Positions 26,313-35,663 of a stretch of 64,000 bases of DNA are shown here, one piece after another. The first letter of the stretch is position 1. Every line of letters begins with the position of its first letter. Under the pieces are notes generated by a model. That model searched no databases and had not been told where the DNA came from. It saw only the letters and a list, made by a program, of their open reading frames with translations. The stretch covers positions 20,053 to 84,052 of the forward strand of contig NZ_JAQUVF010000005.1 of NCBI RefSeq assembly GCF_028693505.1, given 5' to 3'. The position numbers and the translations under genes were made by a program. Source of the DNA: Oscillibacter sp. (GTDB lineage Bacteria > Bacillota > Clostridia > Oscillospirales > Oscillospiraceae).

Positions 26313-29300
26313 ATGAGTACGGCAAAATTTTGCATCAGGCATAAAGTGACCACGCTGCTGGCGGTCATCATGATCGTGATTTTCGGCGCGGTTTTCACCA
26401 CGCAGCTGCAAATGGCGCTGCTGCCGGACATGGAAGCGCCCATGGCGGTGGTGGTGTGCTATTACAACGGCGCAAACCCCAGTGATATGGAAGAGCTGGT
26501 CAGCCGCCCGCTGGAAACGGCCATCATGTCCGTTCCCGGCGTGGATCAGGTGTCCTCCTCCTCTCAGGACGGCGTGAGTCAGGTCCAGATCACCTATGTG
26601 GAGGGGACAAATCTGGATATCGCCGCCACCAAGCTGCGGGAGCAGTTCGATCTGCTCTCCCTGCCGGACGGCGCCATGGACCCCATCATCGTCAATCTCA
26701 ACATCAGCGACATGATGCCCACCGCTATGGTCGCCCTGACAGGCGACGACCCGGCAAAGCTCCAGTCGCTGGCGGAGGACGTGGTGGCCCCCGCGCTGGA
26801 GCGCATCGACGGCGTGGCCTCGGTGAGCATCTTCGGCGGCGTGGAACAGCAGGTCGCCGTGCGCATCGACGCCGCCCGGGCGGCGGGCTTCGGTCTTTCC
26901 AATAGTTACATTTCCCAGTTCCTCGGGGCGGAGAATCTGCTCTACCCCGGCGGCAATCTGCAAAACGGCTCCAAAAAGCTGACAGTCAGCACCGACGCCA
27001 AGTTCCAGTCCGTGGAGGACGTGGCGGCCATGCTGGTGGCCCTGCCCGCAGGCGGCAGCGTGCGTCTGGGCGAGGTGGCCGACGTGGCGCTGGAGACGAA
27101 GGACACCGACACCGTTGCCAGAATGGACGGCAGCAACTGCGTGCTGCTGCAGGTTTCCAAGCAGTCCGGCGCCAACGAGGCGGCGGCGGCCTCCGCCGTG
27201 GAAAAGCGGATGGGCAAGCTGGCCGCGCAGAACAATGCCATTCATTATAGTCTCCCCTATCTTGCTTCGGACTACATTGACATGTCCGTGGAATCCGCGG
27301 TGCAGAACATCATTCTGGGCGTGGTTTTGGCGGCGGTGGTGGTGTTCTTGTTCCTGCGCCGCTGGGGCGCCACCATGACCATCGCGGTTTCCATGCCGGT
27401 CTGTATTCTGACGGTGTTCATTTTGATGAACGTGTTCGACCTGACCCTCAATATGATGAGTCTGGGCGGCATTGCCATGGGCGTCGGCATGATCGTGGAT
27501 AACTCCATTGTGGTGCTGGAGAATATTTACCGGTATGTCGCCGAGGGGCACGAGCGCATGAGTGCCTGCGTGGAGGGCACAAAGGAAGTGACCTCCTCCG
27601 TGATGGCCTCCACACTGACCACCGTGGCGGTCTTTCTCCCGCTGGGCCTTGCCGGCGGCATTGCGGGCATGATGTTTAAGGATTTTTGCCTCACTATCGC
27701 CTTTTTGATTCTCTCGTCCCTGTTCATTGCCCTGACGCTGGTGCCCCTTTTGTGCTACATGATGCTGGACGAGGAGAAGGTCCGGCAGGATACGCTCAAG
27801 CGGGCGGGTAAGAAGAAGGGCGCCGTTTCCGCCAAGGTCGGCGGCTGGATTCGTCGGCTCAACGACTTCTATCTCAAGCTTTTGAACTATTTCGTGCACC
27901 ACTTGAAAACCGGGATGCTGGTGTCCGTGGGACTGGTGGTCCTGTTTTCCGTGTGCTGTTTGTCCACAAAGATGGTTTTGATCCCCGAGATGGATCAAGG
28001 CCAGGTCTCCGTTACCATCGCCATGCCCACCGGCTCCGGTATCGGGGAATCCACCGCCATTGCCGACCGGGTATCCGCCATCGTGGAAGCGCAGGTGCCG
28101 GAGCTGGAGAGCATGTATTACATGGCGCAAAGCGGCTCCGGGTCCATGATGTCCAGCGGAGATTCCACCACCATGGGCGTGGTTTTGGTGGACAAGAGCG
28201 CGCGCAGCCGCTCATCCGCGCAGGTGGCGGACGATCTGCGGGCCAAGCTGCAGGATATCGCCGGATGCGAGATCACCGTGGGCACCTCCGAGATGACCGG
28301 GATGATGAGCGGCAGCGAGATCAGCGTAAATGTCACGGGAGAGGATTATGCCACGCTTGCCATGATCGCGGACGATTTGACCGCGCAGATCGCGAAGCTC
28401 CCCGACGCTGTGGACGTGACCAGTTCCGTGGCGGAGCAGATTCCGCAGGTGAAGGTCACCATGAATCGGGAAGCCGCCGCGCAGTATGGACTGACCGCCG
28501 CCACCGTGGGCGCCGCCGTCCGCGCGGAGCTGACCGGCGCCACCGCCACAAAGGTTACCATTGACAACAAGGAGCTGGACGTGGTGGTCAAGGGCGACGG
28601 CGCGGCCTCGGAAAACTTGGACGCCCTGCGCTCCATGCCGGTAGCCACCGCCATGGGCGGACATGTGCCCCTTTCCGCTGTGGCACAGGTGAATGTTGTG
28701 CAGGCGCCGCAGACCATCACCCGGGTGAACCAGTCCCGGCAGGTGACCATCAGCGGCGATACCATCAGCGGCGACACGGCCGCTATGACCAAACAGATCA
28801 GCACCATCTTAAATAGCTATTCTGTGCCGGACGGGTATACCGTGGAGACCGCCGGAGCCTATGAGGACATGATGGACAGCTTCGGGGATTTGATGCTGGC
28901 GCTGCTGGTGGCGCTGGGACTGGTCTACTTCGTGCTGGCGGCGCAGTTTGAATCCTTCCTGATGCCCGTCATCATCATGATGATCCTGCCGGTGGCCTTC
29001 ACCGGCGCGCTGTTCGCCCTGCCGCTCACCGGCCGGAACCTGTCCATGATCTCGCTGGTGGCGCTTATTATGCTGGCGGGCACCGTGGTGAATAACTCCA
29101 TCATTCTGGTGGACTACATCCGCATCCGCCGGGAGCGGGGCGAGAGCCGGGAGGATGCCATTTTGAAGGCCTGCCCGCTTCGTATCCGCCCGGTGATGAT
29201 GACCACCCTCACCACCATCCTTGCCATGGTCCCCATGGCGCTGGGCATTGGCGACACCAACGAAATGATGAGCGACATGGGCATCACCATGATGAGCGGC

Positions 29301-29426
29301 ATGACCATCTCCACCATTGTGACGCTGCTGTTCACCCCCGTCTATTATTCCGTCATCGATAATTTCAGCCGTTGGCTCCGCCGGAAAAAGCCGGAGAGCG
29401 TCGACGTGAGCGTGGAAGTGGGATAA
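26313..29426 (+). CDS. RND family efflux permease (AcrB/MexB-like)
   Basis: The 1037-residue proton-driven pump has the duplicated RND architecture: helix 1 near residues 12-30, a large extracytoplasmic loop, helices 2-6 from about 330, and then the second half with the same order. The proton-relay segment of helix 4 reads GMIVDNSIVVLENIY with a single Asp at D396; AcrB has two adjacent Asp. GSGSMMSSGD marks a low-complexity insert in the second pore domain. It exports drugs or lipids with the adaptor encoded upstream. A terminator follows. Confidence 0.92.
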   Translation: MSTAKFCIRHKVTTLLAVIMIVIFGAVFTTQLQMALLPDMEAPMAVVVCYYNGANPSDMEELVSRPLETAIMSVPGVDQVSSSSQDGVSQVQITYVEGTNLDIAATKLREQFDLLSLPDGAMDPIIVNLNISDMMPTAMVALTGDDPAKLQSLAEDVVAPALERIDGVASVSIFGGVEQQVAVRIDAARAAGFGLSNSYISQFLGAENLLYPGGNLQNGSKKLTVSTDAKFQSVEDVAAMLVALPAGGSVRLGEVADVALETKDTDTVARMDGSNCVLLQVSKQSGANEAAAASAVEKRMGKLAAQNNAIHYSLPYLASDYIDMSVESAVQNIILGVVLAAVVVFLFLRRWGATMTIAVSMPVCILTVFILMNVFDLTLNMMSLGGIAMGVGMIVDNSIVVLENIYRYVAEGHERMSACVEGTKEVTSSVMASTLTTVAVFLPLGLAGGIAGMMFKDFCLTIAFLILSSLFIALTLVPLLCYMMLDEEKVRQDTLKRAGKKKGAVSAKVGGWIRRLNDFYLKLLNYFVHHLKTGMLVSVGLVVLFSVCCLSTKMVLIPEMDQGQVSVTIAMPTGSGIGESTAIADRVSAIVEAQVPELESMYYMAQSGSGSMMSSGDSTTMGVVLVDKSARSRSSAQVADDLRAKLQDIAGCEITVGTSEMTGMMSGSEISVNVTGEDYATLAMIADDLTAQIAKLPDAVDVTSSVAEQIPQVKVTMNREAAAQYGLTAATVGAAVRAELTGATATKVTIDNKELDVVVKGDGAASENLDALRSMPVATAMGGHVPLSAVAQVNVVQAPQTITRVNQSRQVTISGDTISGDTAAMTKQISTILNSYSVPDGYTVETAGAYEDMMDSFGDLMLALLVALGLVYFVLAAQFESFLMPVIIMMILPVAFTGALFALPLTGRNLSMISLVALIMLAGTVVNNSIILVDYIRIRRERGESREDAILKACPLRIRPVMMTTLTTILAMVPMALGIGDTNEMMSDMGITMMSGMTISTIVTLLFTPVYYSVIDNFSRWLRRKKPESVDVSVEVG

Positions 29427-29450
29427 ACCGCCCGCTCACGGCGCAGAAAA

Positions 29451-29484
29451 AGAGGCTCCTCCCAACAGGGAGGAGCCTCTTTTT
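29451..29484. terminator. bidirectional terminator after RND operon
   Basis: 13-bp perfect stem (29451-29463 with 29468-29480) with TTTT rightward and AAAA leftward. It separates the convergent RND and gntR units. Confidence 0.88.
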
Positions 29485-29486
29485 CT

Positions 29487-29540
29487 TTAAGGCAACACCG
29501 CACAAAGACCGCCTGACGGCTTTGTGCGGTATTGCCTTAA
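29487..29540. repeat. 54-bp TTAA-bounded palindrome, MITE/REP-like
   Basis: The 21-bp ends (29487-29507 and 29520-29540) are inverted copies with one mismatch and begin and end with TTAA, around a 12-base loop. It lies directly behind a terminator between convergent genes, a typical place for small mobile or REP-like elements. No transposase is nearby. Confidence 0.6.
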
Positions 29541-29546
29541 ATCAGA

Positions 29547-30299
29547 TCACGGACGCAGCTTTTCCAGCTTTTCGGAGGATTTTCCCTCCGCATACAACCG
29601 CTCCTGCTCCGCAATGGAAGAAAGATTCCCCATGAGATGCTGGCGCATCCCGGCGCCGGCGGCATCCGAATCGTGATTGGCGATGGCGTCCACAATGCGG
29701 CGATGCGTGTCAATCGTCTCCTGATAAATGCGGTCATCCGTCAGCTTGCCGAAAAGCTGAACGGAGTAGGTAATCACCGGCAGCAATTTGGAGATCACCC
29801 GGTTTTGGGTGCAGGAGGCAATGCGCACATGCAGCGCTTCATCCCGTCCCAGATGATTTTGCCCGGTGTGGATCAGCGCTTCAATCTCCGCGCACAGCGC
29901 CCGCAGCTCCGCAATATCCTCCGGCGAGGCCTGCTGCGCGGCCAGCGAGGCCACCCACGGCTCCACATTTAAGCGGATATCCAGCAGCTCGTGGGCCAGA
30001 CGCAGCTGGTCCGGCATGTAGGCAAAGCCCAGCGGGTCGTGCACCACGCCGGTCTGGTGGGAGACAAAGGTGCCCCGGCCCCGGCGGATCTCCAGCACAT
30101 TTCTGGCCACCAGCAGCTTGACCGCCTCCCGCACCGTGCCCCGCCCCACATTCAGCTGCTCTGCCAGATCGAACTCGTTGGGCAATTTTTCTCCGTTGGT
30201 CAGCTGCTGGTCAATAATGAGCTGGCTGATCTGGTCCGCCGCCTGCTCCGCCAGAGGGCTTTCCTTCTCCCGCACCGTTTCAAAAATGGATTCCGGCAT
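29547..30299 (-). CDS. GntR family (FadR subgroup) regulator, probable uronate regulator
   Basis: The 250-residue protein has the N-terminal GntR winged helix (residues about 15-80: EQAADQISQLIIDQQLTNGEKLPNE... LNVGRGTVREAVKLLVARNVLEIRRGRGTFV). A FadR-type C-terminal all-helical domain (FCD) follows, with the metal-binding type pattern D-x3-H (RDEALHVRI) and a later H in QHL. It is divergent from the KduD/UxuA/UxuB cluster and is therefore probably its repressor, sensing a uronate intermediate. The ATG at 30299 was chosen for the AGGA upstream; the longer frame runs into the promoter. Confidence 0.88.
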   Translation of the reverse strand: MPESIFETVREKESPLAEQAADQISQLIIDQQLTNGEKLPNEFDLAEQLNVGRGTVREAVKLLVARNVLEIRRGRGTFVSHQTGVVHDPLGFAYMPDQLRLAHELLDIRLNVEPWVASLAAQQASPEDIAELRALCAEIEALIHTGQNHLGRDEALHVRIASCTQNRVISKLLPVITYSVQLFGKLTDDRIYQETIDTHRRIVDAIANHDSDAAGAGMRQHLMGNLSSIAEQERLYAEGKSSEKLEKLRP

Positions 30300-30354
30300 A
30301 ATCGATTCCTGTCTTTCTATAAAAATGCCGGTTGCTCGCGGCAACCGACGGGTA

Positions 30355-30376
30355 GGACATCCCACGTGTGCTGTAA
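30355..30376. promoter_or_regulatory. candidate GntR operator, gntR side
   Basis: The pattern GGACAT-N3-ACGTGTG-N-TGT recurs in the same orientation at 30541-30562. It lies 56 bp upstream of the gntR start. Two copies in the same 344-bp divergent promoter region suggest a regulator site. Confidence 0.5.
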
Positions 30377-30540
30377 CACTTATTATATACCCGATTATAC
30401 CGCCGCTTGTCAAGGCGGCAGGGGCCTTCCGGCACAAAGGGCAGGCCGTTTTTCAAAGTTTCGGAATTCTGTACAGTTTTCCTGCGCAACATTTGTTCAA
30501 TAATAGGTATGGCTTTTTGCGAAAAAAACAACTATAATTT

Positions 30541-30562
30541 AGACATAAGACGTGTGATGTCT
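30541..30562. promoter_or_regulatory. candidate GntR operator, kduD side
   Basis: AGACAT-N10-ATGTCT palindrome with the same internal ACGTGTG as the copy at 30355-30376. It follows a TATAAT (30533-30538) that is the likely -10 of the rightward operon, although no good -35 was found. A repressor bound here would block kduD transcription. Confidence 0.55.
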
Positions 30563-30643
30563 TTTGGTGGCGCTGCCTGAGAAGCCCCTGCCCTGCGGCA
30601 GGCGCGGCGGCGCAGTCGGGACATGAAGAGAGGAAAGGTGGAC

Positions 30644-31411
30644 ATGATGGAAAACTTGTTTGACGTATCCGGGAAAAAAGTGATCGTGACCGGCGGCACC
30701 CGGGGCTTGGGCCTTGGCATGGCGGAAGGCTTTATGAAGGCCGGCAGCAAAGTGGTAATTGTTGGCACCTCCGAGAAAGTGTACGAGGTGGCGAAAGCCA
30801 TGCAGGAAAAGGGCTATGACTGTCAGGGCGTCAAGGGTGATCTGGCACAGCGGGAAGAAACGTACCGCGTGTTTCACGAGTGCGTGGAAAAGCTGGGCGG
30901 GGATCTGGACGTGCTGGTGAATGCCCACGGTATCCAGAGACGGCACAGCGCCGAGGAGTTCCCCCTCAACGAGTGGGACGATGTGCTGAGCGTGAATTTG
31001 GACGCGGTGTTCATTCTCTGCCAGGAAGCCGGAAAGATCATGCTGAAAAAGGGCTATGGAAAGATCATCAACATTGCCTCTATGATCTCCTTCTTTGGCG
31101 GTCAGACCATTCCCGCCTACGCTGCGGCCAAGGGCGGCGTGATGCAGCTGACGAAGGAGCTGTCCAACGACTGGGCAGGGCGGGGCGTCAATGTCAACGC
31201 CATCGCGCCGGGCTATATGGCCACCGAGATGAACGCGGCGCTGCTGGACCCCTCCAACCCCAGATACGAGATCATCACCGGAAGAATCCCTGCGGGCCGC
31301 TGGGGCACCGGCGAGGACATGCAGGGCACGGCGCTTTTTCTGGCCTCCCATGCCAGCGATTATCTGTGCGGCGCCGTGATTCCGGTGGATGGCGGATATT
31401 TGGTAAAATAA
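30644..31411 (+). CDS. kduD: SDR oxidoreductase, KduD-like (2-deoxy-D-gluconate / 2-keto-3-deoxygluconate dehydrogenase)
   Basis: The 255-residue enzyme is a classical short-chain dehydrogenase. The NAD(P)-binding motif TGGTRGLGLGMA is near residues 18-29, NAHG follows, and the catalytic Ser...Tyr-x3-Lys is seen as IASMISFFGGQTIPAYAAAKGG. The C-terminus GAVIPVDGGY is typical. The length and the motif NVNAIAPGYMATEMNAALL fit KduD, which interconverts 5-keto-4-deoxyuronate-derived diketogluconate and 2-keto-3-deoxygluconate. Its place before uxuA and uxuB supports a uronate role. Gluconate 5-dehydrogenase activity is an alternative. Confidence 0.8.
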   Translation: MMENLFDVSGKKVIVTGGTRGLGLGMAEGFMKAGSKVVIVGTSEKVYEVAKAMQEKGYDCQGVKGDLAQREETYRVFHECVEKLGGDLDVLVNAHGIQRRHSAEEFPLNEWDDVLSVNLDAVFILCQEAGKIMLKKGYGKIINIASMISFFGGQTIPAYAAAKGGVMQLTKELSNDWAGRGVNVNAIAPGYMATEMNAALLDPSNPRYEIITGRIPAGRWGTGEDMQGTALFLASHASDYLCGAVIPVDGGYLVK

Positions 31412-31528
31412 TGGTTGCGGCGGATACGCAATTAGGAGTATAAATATAAGTATAGATGTCCAAGCGCGAATTGGTCGGAAGAACGTCCGCGCAATTTTAA
31501 AATTTTTTATTTCAGGAGGTACAATTCC

Positions 31529-32644
31529 ATGCCTGCAGGTAAAGCAAAAGAATGCCGTTGTTTCCAGTCTCCCTCCCGTTATATGCAGGGACCCGGCCTG
31601 ATTAACCGTCTGCCCAAGTTTGCCGGCAATTTCGGCAAAACAGCTCTGTTGATCATTGACCCCTATTTTTATGATGATTTCTCCACCCGTGTGCCGAAGA
31701 TGTTTGAAGAGGCCGGCATGAAGGCCTACACCGTGAAGTTCCCCGGATACGCCGGCCACAAGGAGCTGGACGAGCTGGTGGCCTTCGTCAAGACCCTGCC
31801 CGAAGTGCCCGAGACCTTCATCGGCATGGGCGGTGGCCAGACCATGGACCTGAACAAGGCCGTGGCTGCCACTTACCGCAAAAACTGGATCAGCTTTGCC
31901 ACCGCGCTGACCACCGACGCCCCCACCTTCACGCACACCGTCATCAACAATCCCGGCGCGCAAAACGAGTTGATGTTCCACTACAAGAATCCCGACTTTG
32001 TTGTGGTGGATACGGAAATCACCATCCAGAGCCCCGCATGGATGCTGGTGTCCGGTATCGGCGATGCGCTGGCAACTTACATCGAGGCACAGGCGTCTTC
32101 CGCCAACAACAATGTCTGCAACTCCGGTTTGGACGATTATCGTCCCACCATGCTGGGCATGGCGTCCGCCAAGCTGTGCTACGATATCCTCGTCAAGGAC
32201 GGCATTGCCGCTATGCGCGCTGCCAAGCAGCACCTGCGCACCCCTGCCTATGAAAACGTGGTGGAGGCCGCCACACTGCTCTCCGGCGTGGGCTGCGAGA
32301 ACACCGGCGTGTCCATTTCCCACGGCTTGCAGGCCGGCTTTGCCGTGCTGCCCAAGCATTTCCCCCACGGCACCGGCGTGGGCTACTGCGTGCTGGTGCA
32401 GCTGCTCGTGCAAAACGACGACCGCTTTGAGCAGATTTTTGAGTTCAACAAGGCCATCGGTCTGCCGGTTTGCACTGCGGATCTGGAAATTCCCGCCGAC
32501 CAGAGAGACGAGATTCTCGAAGCGCTGGTGGACGGTGTCTACGGCAAGCGCTGGAACGTGACCAACGTGCCCTTCTTCTTTGAAAAGAGCTCGCTGCTGG
32601 ACGCCATCAAGTATCTGGACGCTTATGCGGCGGAGCATCAGTAA
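31529..32644 (+). CDS. glycerol dehydrogenase-like metal-dependent alcohol dehydrogenase
   Basis: The 371-residue protein belongs to the GldA branch of iron/zinc alcohol dehydrogenases. The dinucleotide loop is GMGGGQTMD (99-107) and the metal ligands are D179 (SGIGDALATY), H265 (SISHGLQAG) and H280 (FPHGTGVGY). Glycerol dehydrogenase oxidises glycerol to dihydroxyacetone with NAD, but this gene lies inside a hexuronate cluster and may act on a sugar acid or aldehyde. ATG at 31529 follows AGGAGGT. A terminator separates it from uxuA. Confidence 0.82.
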   Translation: MPAGKAKECRCFQSPSRYMQGPGLINRLPKFAGNFGKTALLIIDPYFYDDFSTRVPKMFEEAGMKAYTVKFPGYAGHKELDELVAFVKTLPEVPETFIGMGGGQTMDLNKAVAATYRKNWISFATALTTDAPTFTHTVINNPGAQNELMFHYKNPDFVVVDTEITIQSPAWMLVSGIGDALATYIEAQASSANNNVCNSGLDDYRPTMLGMASAKLCYDILVKDGIAAMRAAKQHLRTPAYENVVEAATLLSGVGCENTGVSISHGLQAGFAVLPKHFPHGTGVGYCVLVQLLVQNDDRFEQIFEFNKAIGLPVCTADLEIPADQRDEILEALVDGVYGKRWNVTNVPFFFEKSSLLDAIKYLDAYAAEHQ

Positions 32645-32695
32645 CTTATTTTCGATGACACCCACGCCACATACGGCGTCTCCCGATTGAGCCGA

Positions 32696-32727
32696 CCGGA
32701 GAGTCCCACGGGGGACTCTCCGGTTTT
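32696..32727 (+). terminator. terminator between gldA-like gene and uxuA
   Basis: 12-bp stem CCGGAGAGTCCC with GGGACTCTCCGG (32696-32707 with 32712-32723) followed by TTTT. It implies that uxuA-uxuB have their own promoter or depend on readthrough. Confidence 0.8.
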
Positions 32728-32793
32728 GTGGCTTATAGATTCACCCCTGTTACCCAAGCGCAAAGCAATCATTGATTTAAGGAGGAACTACCC

Positions 32794-33888
32794 ATGAAAA
32801 TGACATTCCGCTGGTACGGCGAGGGCCGTGACCCCATTTCCCTGCAAAACATCAAGCAGATTCCCGGCGTCAGCGGCCTGATGGGCGTGCTGGACGAGAA
32901 GGCCGCCGGAGAGGTGTGGACCTACGAAGAGTGCAAGGCCTATGCCGACCACGTGCATGCCGCGGGCCTTGAGGTGGAGGTCATCGAGTCCGTCAACGTC
33001 CACGAGGACATCAAGATGGGCCTGCCCACCCGGGATCAGTTTATCGCCAACTACTGCGAGACCATCCGCAACCTTGCCGAGGTGGGCGTGAAGGTCATCA
33101 TTTACAACTTCATGCCCGTGCTGGACTACCTGCGCACCGATGTGGCCCGGGAGATTCCTGAGGACGGCTCCAACAGCCTGTACTTCGACGAGAAGGATCT
33201 GGGCGACATGACTCCGCAGGAGATCGTGGAATACACGATGAATAACGCCAACGGCTTCTCCATTCCCGGCTGGGAGCCCGCGCGCCTCGCCGAGCTGAAC
33301 AAGACCATGGAGGTCTACAAAGGCCTCACCGTGGCGGACATGCTGGACAACTATAAGTATTTTCTGGACGGCGTGATCCCCACCTGCGAGGAAGTCGGCG
33401 TGAAGATGGCCTGCCATCCGGACGATCCCGCATGGCCCATTTTTGGCCTGCCCCGTCTGGCCCACAGTCAGGAGGGCTACGACAAGATCGTGGCGCTGCA
33501 TGATTCCCCCTGCAACACCGTGTGCCTGTGCACCGGGTCTCTTGGCAGCGACCCCAATAATGACATTCCCGCCATCATCCGCCATTTCGGCGAGATGGAC
33601 CGCATCGGCGCCATGCACGTGCGCAACATCAAGTTCCTGGGCTATCACCACTTCCGGGAGGCGGCGCATCTGTCCTCCTCCGGCGATCTGGACATGTATG
33701 CCATCATGAAGGCGGTCTACGACACCTGCCCGAATACTTACATCCGGCCCGACCACGGCCGCATGATCTGGGACGAGGTGGGCCGTCCCGGCTACGGTCT
33801 GTATGACCGCGCGCTGGGCGCCACGTATCTAAACGGCCTGTGGGAAGCCATCTGCCGCGAAAACGGACGCCCCGAGCTGGCCAACTAA
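32794..33888 (+). CDS. uxuA: mannonate dehydratase
   Basis: The 364-residue protein is UxuA, which dehydrates D-mannonate to 2-keto-3-deoxy-D-gluconate in glucuronate breakdown. It begins [25 protein letters not shown], and the metal-binding region includes [31 protein letters not shown] and HVRNIKFLG. Length matches the short Firmicutes type. ATG at 32794 follows AAGGAGG. It is followed 60 bp later by uxuB, the preceding enzyme of the pathway. Confidence 0.95.
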   Translation: MKMTFRWYGEGRDPISLQNIKQIPGVSGLMGVLDEKAAGEVWTYEECKAYADHVHAAGLEVEVIESVNVHEDIKMGLPTRDQFIANYCETIRNLAEVGVKVIIYNFMPVLDYLRTDVAREIPEDGSNSLYFDEKDLGDMTPQEIVEYTMNNANGFSIPGWEPARLAELNKTMEVYKGLTVADMLDNYKYFLDGVIPTCEEVGVKMACHPDDPAWPIFGLPRLAHSQEGYDKIVALHDSPCNTVCLCTGSLGSDPNNDIPAIIRHFGEMDRIGAMHVRNIKFLGYHHFREAAHLSSSGDLDMYAIMKAVYDTCPNTYIRPDHGRMIWDEVGRPGYGLYDRALGATYLNGLWEAICRENGRPELAN

Positions 33889-33948
33889 ACGCCTTTTTCC
33901 GGCGGCTGTCCGCAGCCGCCGGATGATTTTGAATGGAGGGAACCATCG

Positions 33949-35559
33949 ATGAAATTATGCCGCGCGTCGCTTAGCGACAAGGCCGGCTGGGCTGCCGCCC
34001 ACGTGACGCTGCCTCAATACGACGTGGCCGCCGCTGCGGAGAAAACGAAAAAGGCGCCCACCTGGATCCACTTTGGCACGGGCAACATCTTCCGCGCCTA
34101 TATCGCCTCCCTTGCCCAGCGGATGCTCAATGAGGGGCTGACCGATAAGGGCTTGCTGATGGCCAACACCAACGACCCCGCCATTTTAGACATTGCCTAC
34201 GCCCCCTTTGATAACCTCTGCATTGCCGTGACGCTGAATCCGGACGCCACCACCGACCGGGAGATCATCGGCAGCATTGCCGAGGGCTTGAAGGCCGACA
34301 GCGCCGATGAAGCCGCCATGGCCCGCTTCCGGGAGATTTTCACCGACCCCGGCTTGCAGATGCTCTCCTTCACCATCACGGAGAAGGGCTATAAACTCCA
34401 CAATCCGGACGGCACGCTGCTGCCCGCCGTGGAAGCGGACATGAAGGAAGGCCCCCACAACACGAAAAACGCCATGGCGAGCCTTGCGAAATTCCTGTAC
34501 TGGCGCTATCGCGCCGGCGGCTACCCGCTGGCGGTTTGCAGCTTTGACAATTGCAGCCACAACGGGCAGACCTTCCACCAAAGCGTATCCACCATCGCAA
34601 AGGCGTGGGTGGAAAACGGCCTGGTGGAAAGCGGCTTTGCGCTCTGGCTGGACGATCCGTCCAAGGTCAGCTTCCCCTGGAGCATGATCGACAAGATCGT
34701 GCCCCGCCCTTCCAAGGTGGTGGAGGAAAGCCTCACCGCCGACGGCATTGAGGGCATGGAGGCCATCGTCACCAAGAAGGGCGGCTACACCGCCGCCTTC
34801 GTGAACGCGGAGCGCCCGGAGTATCTGGTCATTGAGGATCAGTTCCCCAACGGCCGTCCCCCGCTGGACAAGGTGGGCGTCATTTTCTGCGACCGGGAGA
34901 CCGTCAACAAGGTGGAGCGCATGAAGGTCACCACCTGCCTCAATCCCCTGCACACCGCCATGAGCGTCAACGGCTGCCTGCTGGGCTATACCAAAATCGC
35001 CGATGAAATGAAGGACGCGGACATTGTGGCGCTGGTAAAGCGCCTTGGCTATGTGGAAGGACTGCCGGTGGTGACAAACCCGGGCATCGTCTCTCCCAAG
35101 GCCTTTTTGGACGAGGTGGTGGAAAAGCGGCTGCCCAACGTCTTTATGCCCGACGATCCCCGCCGCATCGCCACGGATACCTCCCAAAAGGTGGGCGTCC
35201 GTTTTGGCGAGACCATCAAGAGCTATCTTGCCGAGGGCCGGGATCTGAACGCCCTTGTGAGTCTGCCGCTGGCCCTGGCAGGCTGGCTGCGGTATCTGCT
35301 GGCGGTGAATGACGCCGGCGAGGCGATGGAGGTCAGCGACGACCCCCTCAAGGAAACGCTGCAAGCCCAGCTCCGGGGCATCGTCTGGAACGATCCCGCC
35401 AGCTATCATGGGCAGCTGCGGCCGATTCTGGCAAACGCGAGCATTTTCGGCGTGGACCTCACCGCCACGCCGCTATCCGACAAGATCGAGAAGCTTTTTG
35501 TGGAGGAGCTCTCCGGCCCCGGCGCGGTCCGCGCCACGCTGCAAAAGTATCTCGCCTGA
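33949..35559 (+). CDS. uxuB: fructuronate reductase (mannitol dehydrogenase family)
   Basis: The 536-residue protein belongs to the polyol-specific long-chain dehydrogenase family: WIHFGTGNIFRAYIASLAQ is the N-terminal nucleotide-binding region, and CSFDNCSHNG and KVTTCLNPLHTAMS carry the conserved Lys/Asn/His active-site residues. Next to uxuA it is assigned as D-fructuronate reductase, making D-mannonate with NADH. It is slightly longer than the E. coli enzyme. Mannitol or tagaturonate dehydrogenase activity is less likely in this context. Confidence 0.88.
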   Translation: MKLCRASLSDKAGWAAAHVTLPQYDVAAAAEKTKKAPTWIHFGTGNIFRAYIASLAQRMLNEGLTDKGLLMANTNDPAILDIAYAPFDNLCIAVTLNPDATTDREIIGSIAEGLKADSADEAAMARFREIFTDPGLQMLSFTITEKGYKLHNPDGTLLPAVEADMKEGPHNTKNAMASLAKFLYWRYRAGGYPLAVCSFDNCSHNGQTFHQSVSTIAKAWVENGLVESGFALWLDDPSKVSFPWSMIDKIVPRPSKVVEESLTADGIEGMEAIVTKKGGYTAAFVNAERPEYLVIEDQFPNGRPPLDKVGVIFCDRETVNKVERMKVTTCLNPLHTAMSVNGCLLGYTKIADEMKDADIVALVKRLGYVEGLPVVTNPGIVSPKAFLDEVVEKRLPNVFMPDDPRRIATDTSQKVGVRFGETIKSYLAEGRDLNALVSLPLALAGWLRYLLAVNDAGEAMEVSDDPLKETLQAQLRGIVWNDPASYHGQLRPILANASIFGVDLTATPLSDKIEKLFVEELSGPGAVRATLQKYLA

Positions 35560-35595
35560 AAAAGAGAGCGGATGCTCCCGTGAAAGCGCCAAAAA

Positions 35596-35627
35596 GCGTC
35601 GCCGTTAAAAACGGCGACGCTTTTTTT
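35596..35627. terminator. bidirectional terminator after uxuB
   Basis: 11-bp perfect stem GCGTCGCCGTT / AACGGCGACGC (35596-35606 with 35610-35620) with a seven-T run rightward and AAAAA on the left side. Confidence 0.9.
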
Positions 35628-35663
35628 GTAAGTGAGCGGAGGCAACCCCACGCAAGCGGAGCG

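Noticed and set aside
25194..28130. Open frame of 978 codons on the minus strand
   Set aside because: It is antisense to the adaptor and RND genes; composition is His/Gly/Arg-rich as expected from reading a high-GC gene backwards, with no ribosome-binding site or domain.
30539..32665. Open frame of 708 codons on the minus strand
   Set aside because: Antisense to the KduD-like and glycerol dehydrogenase-like genes, which have full family signatures.
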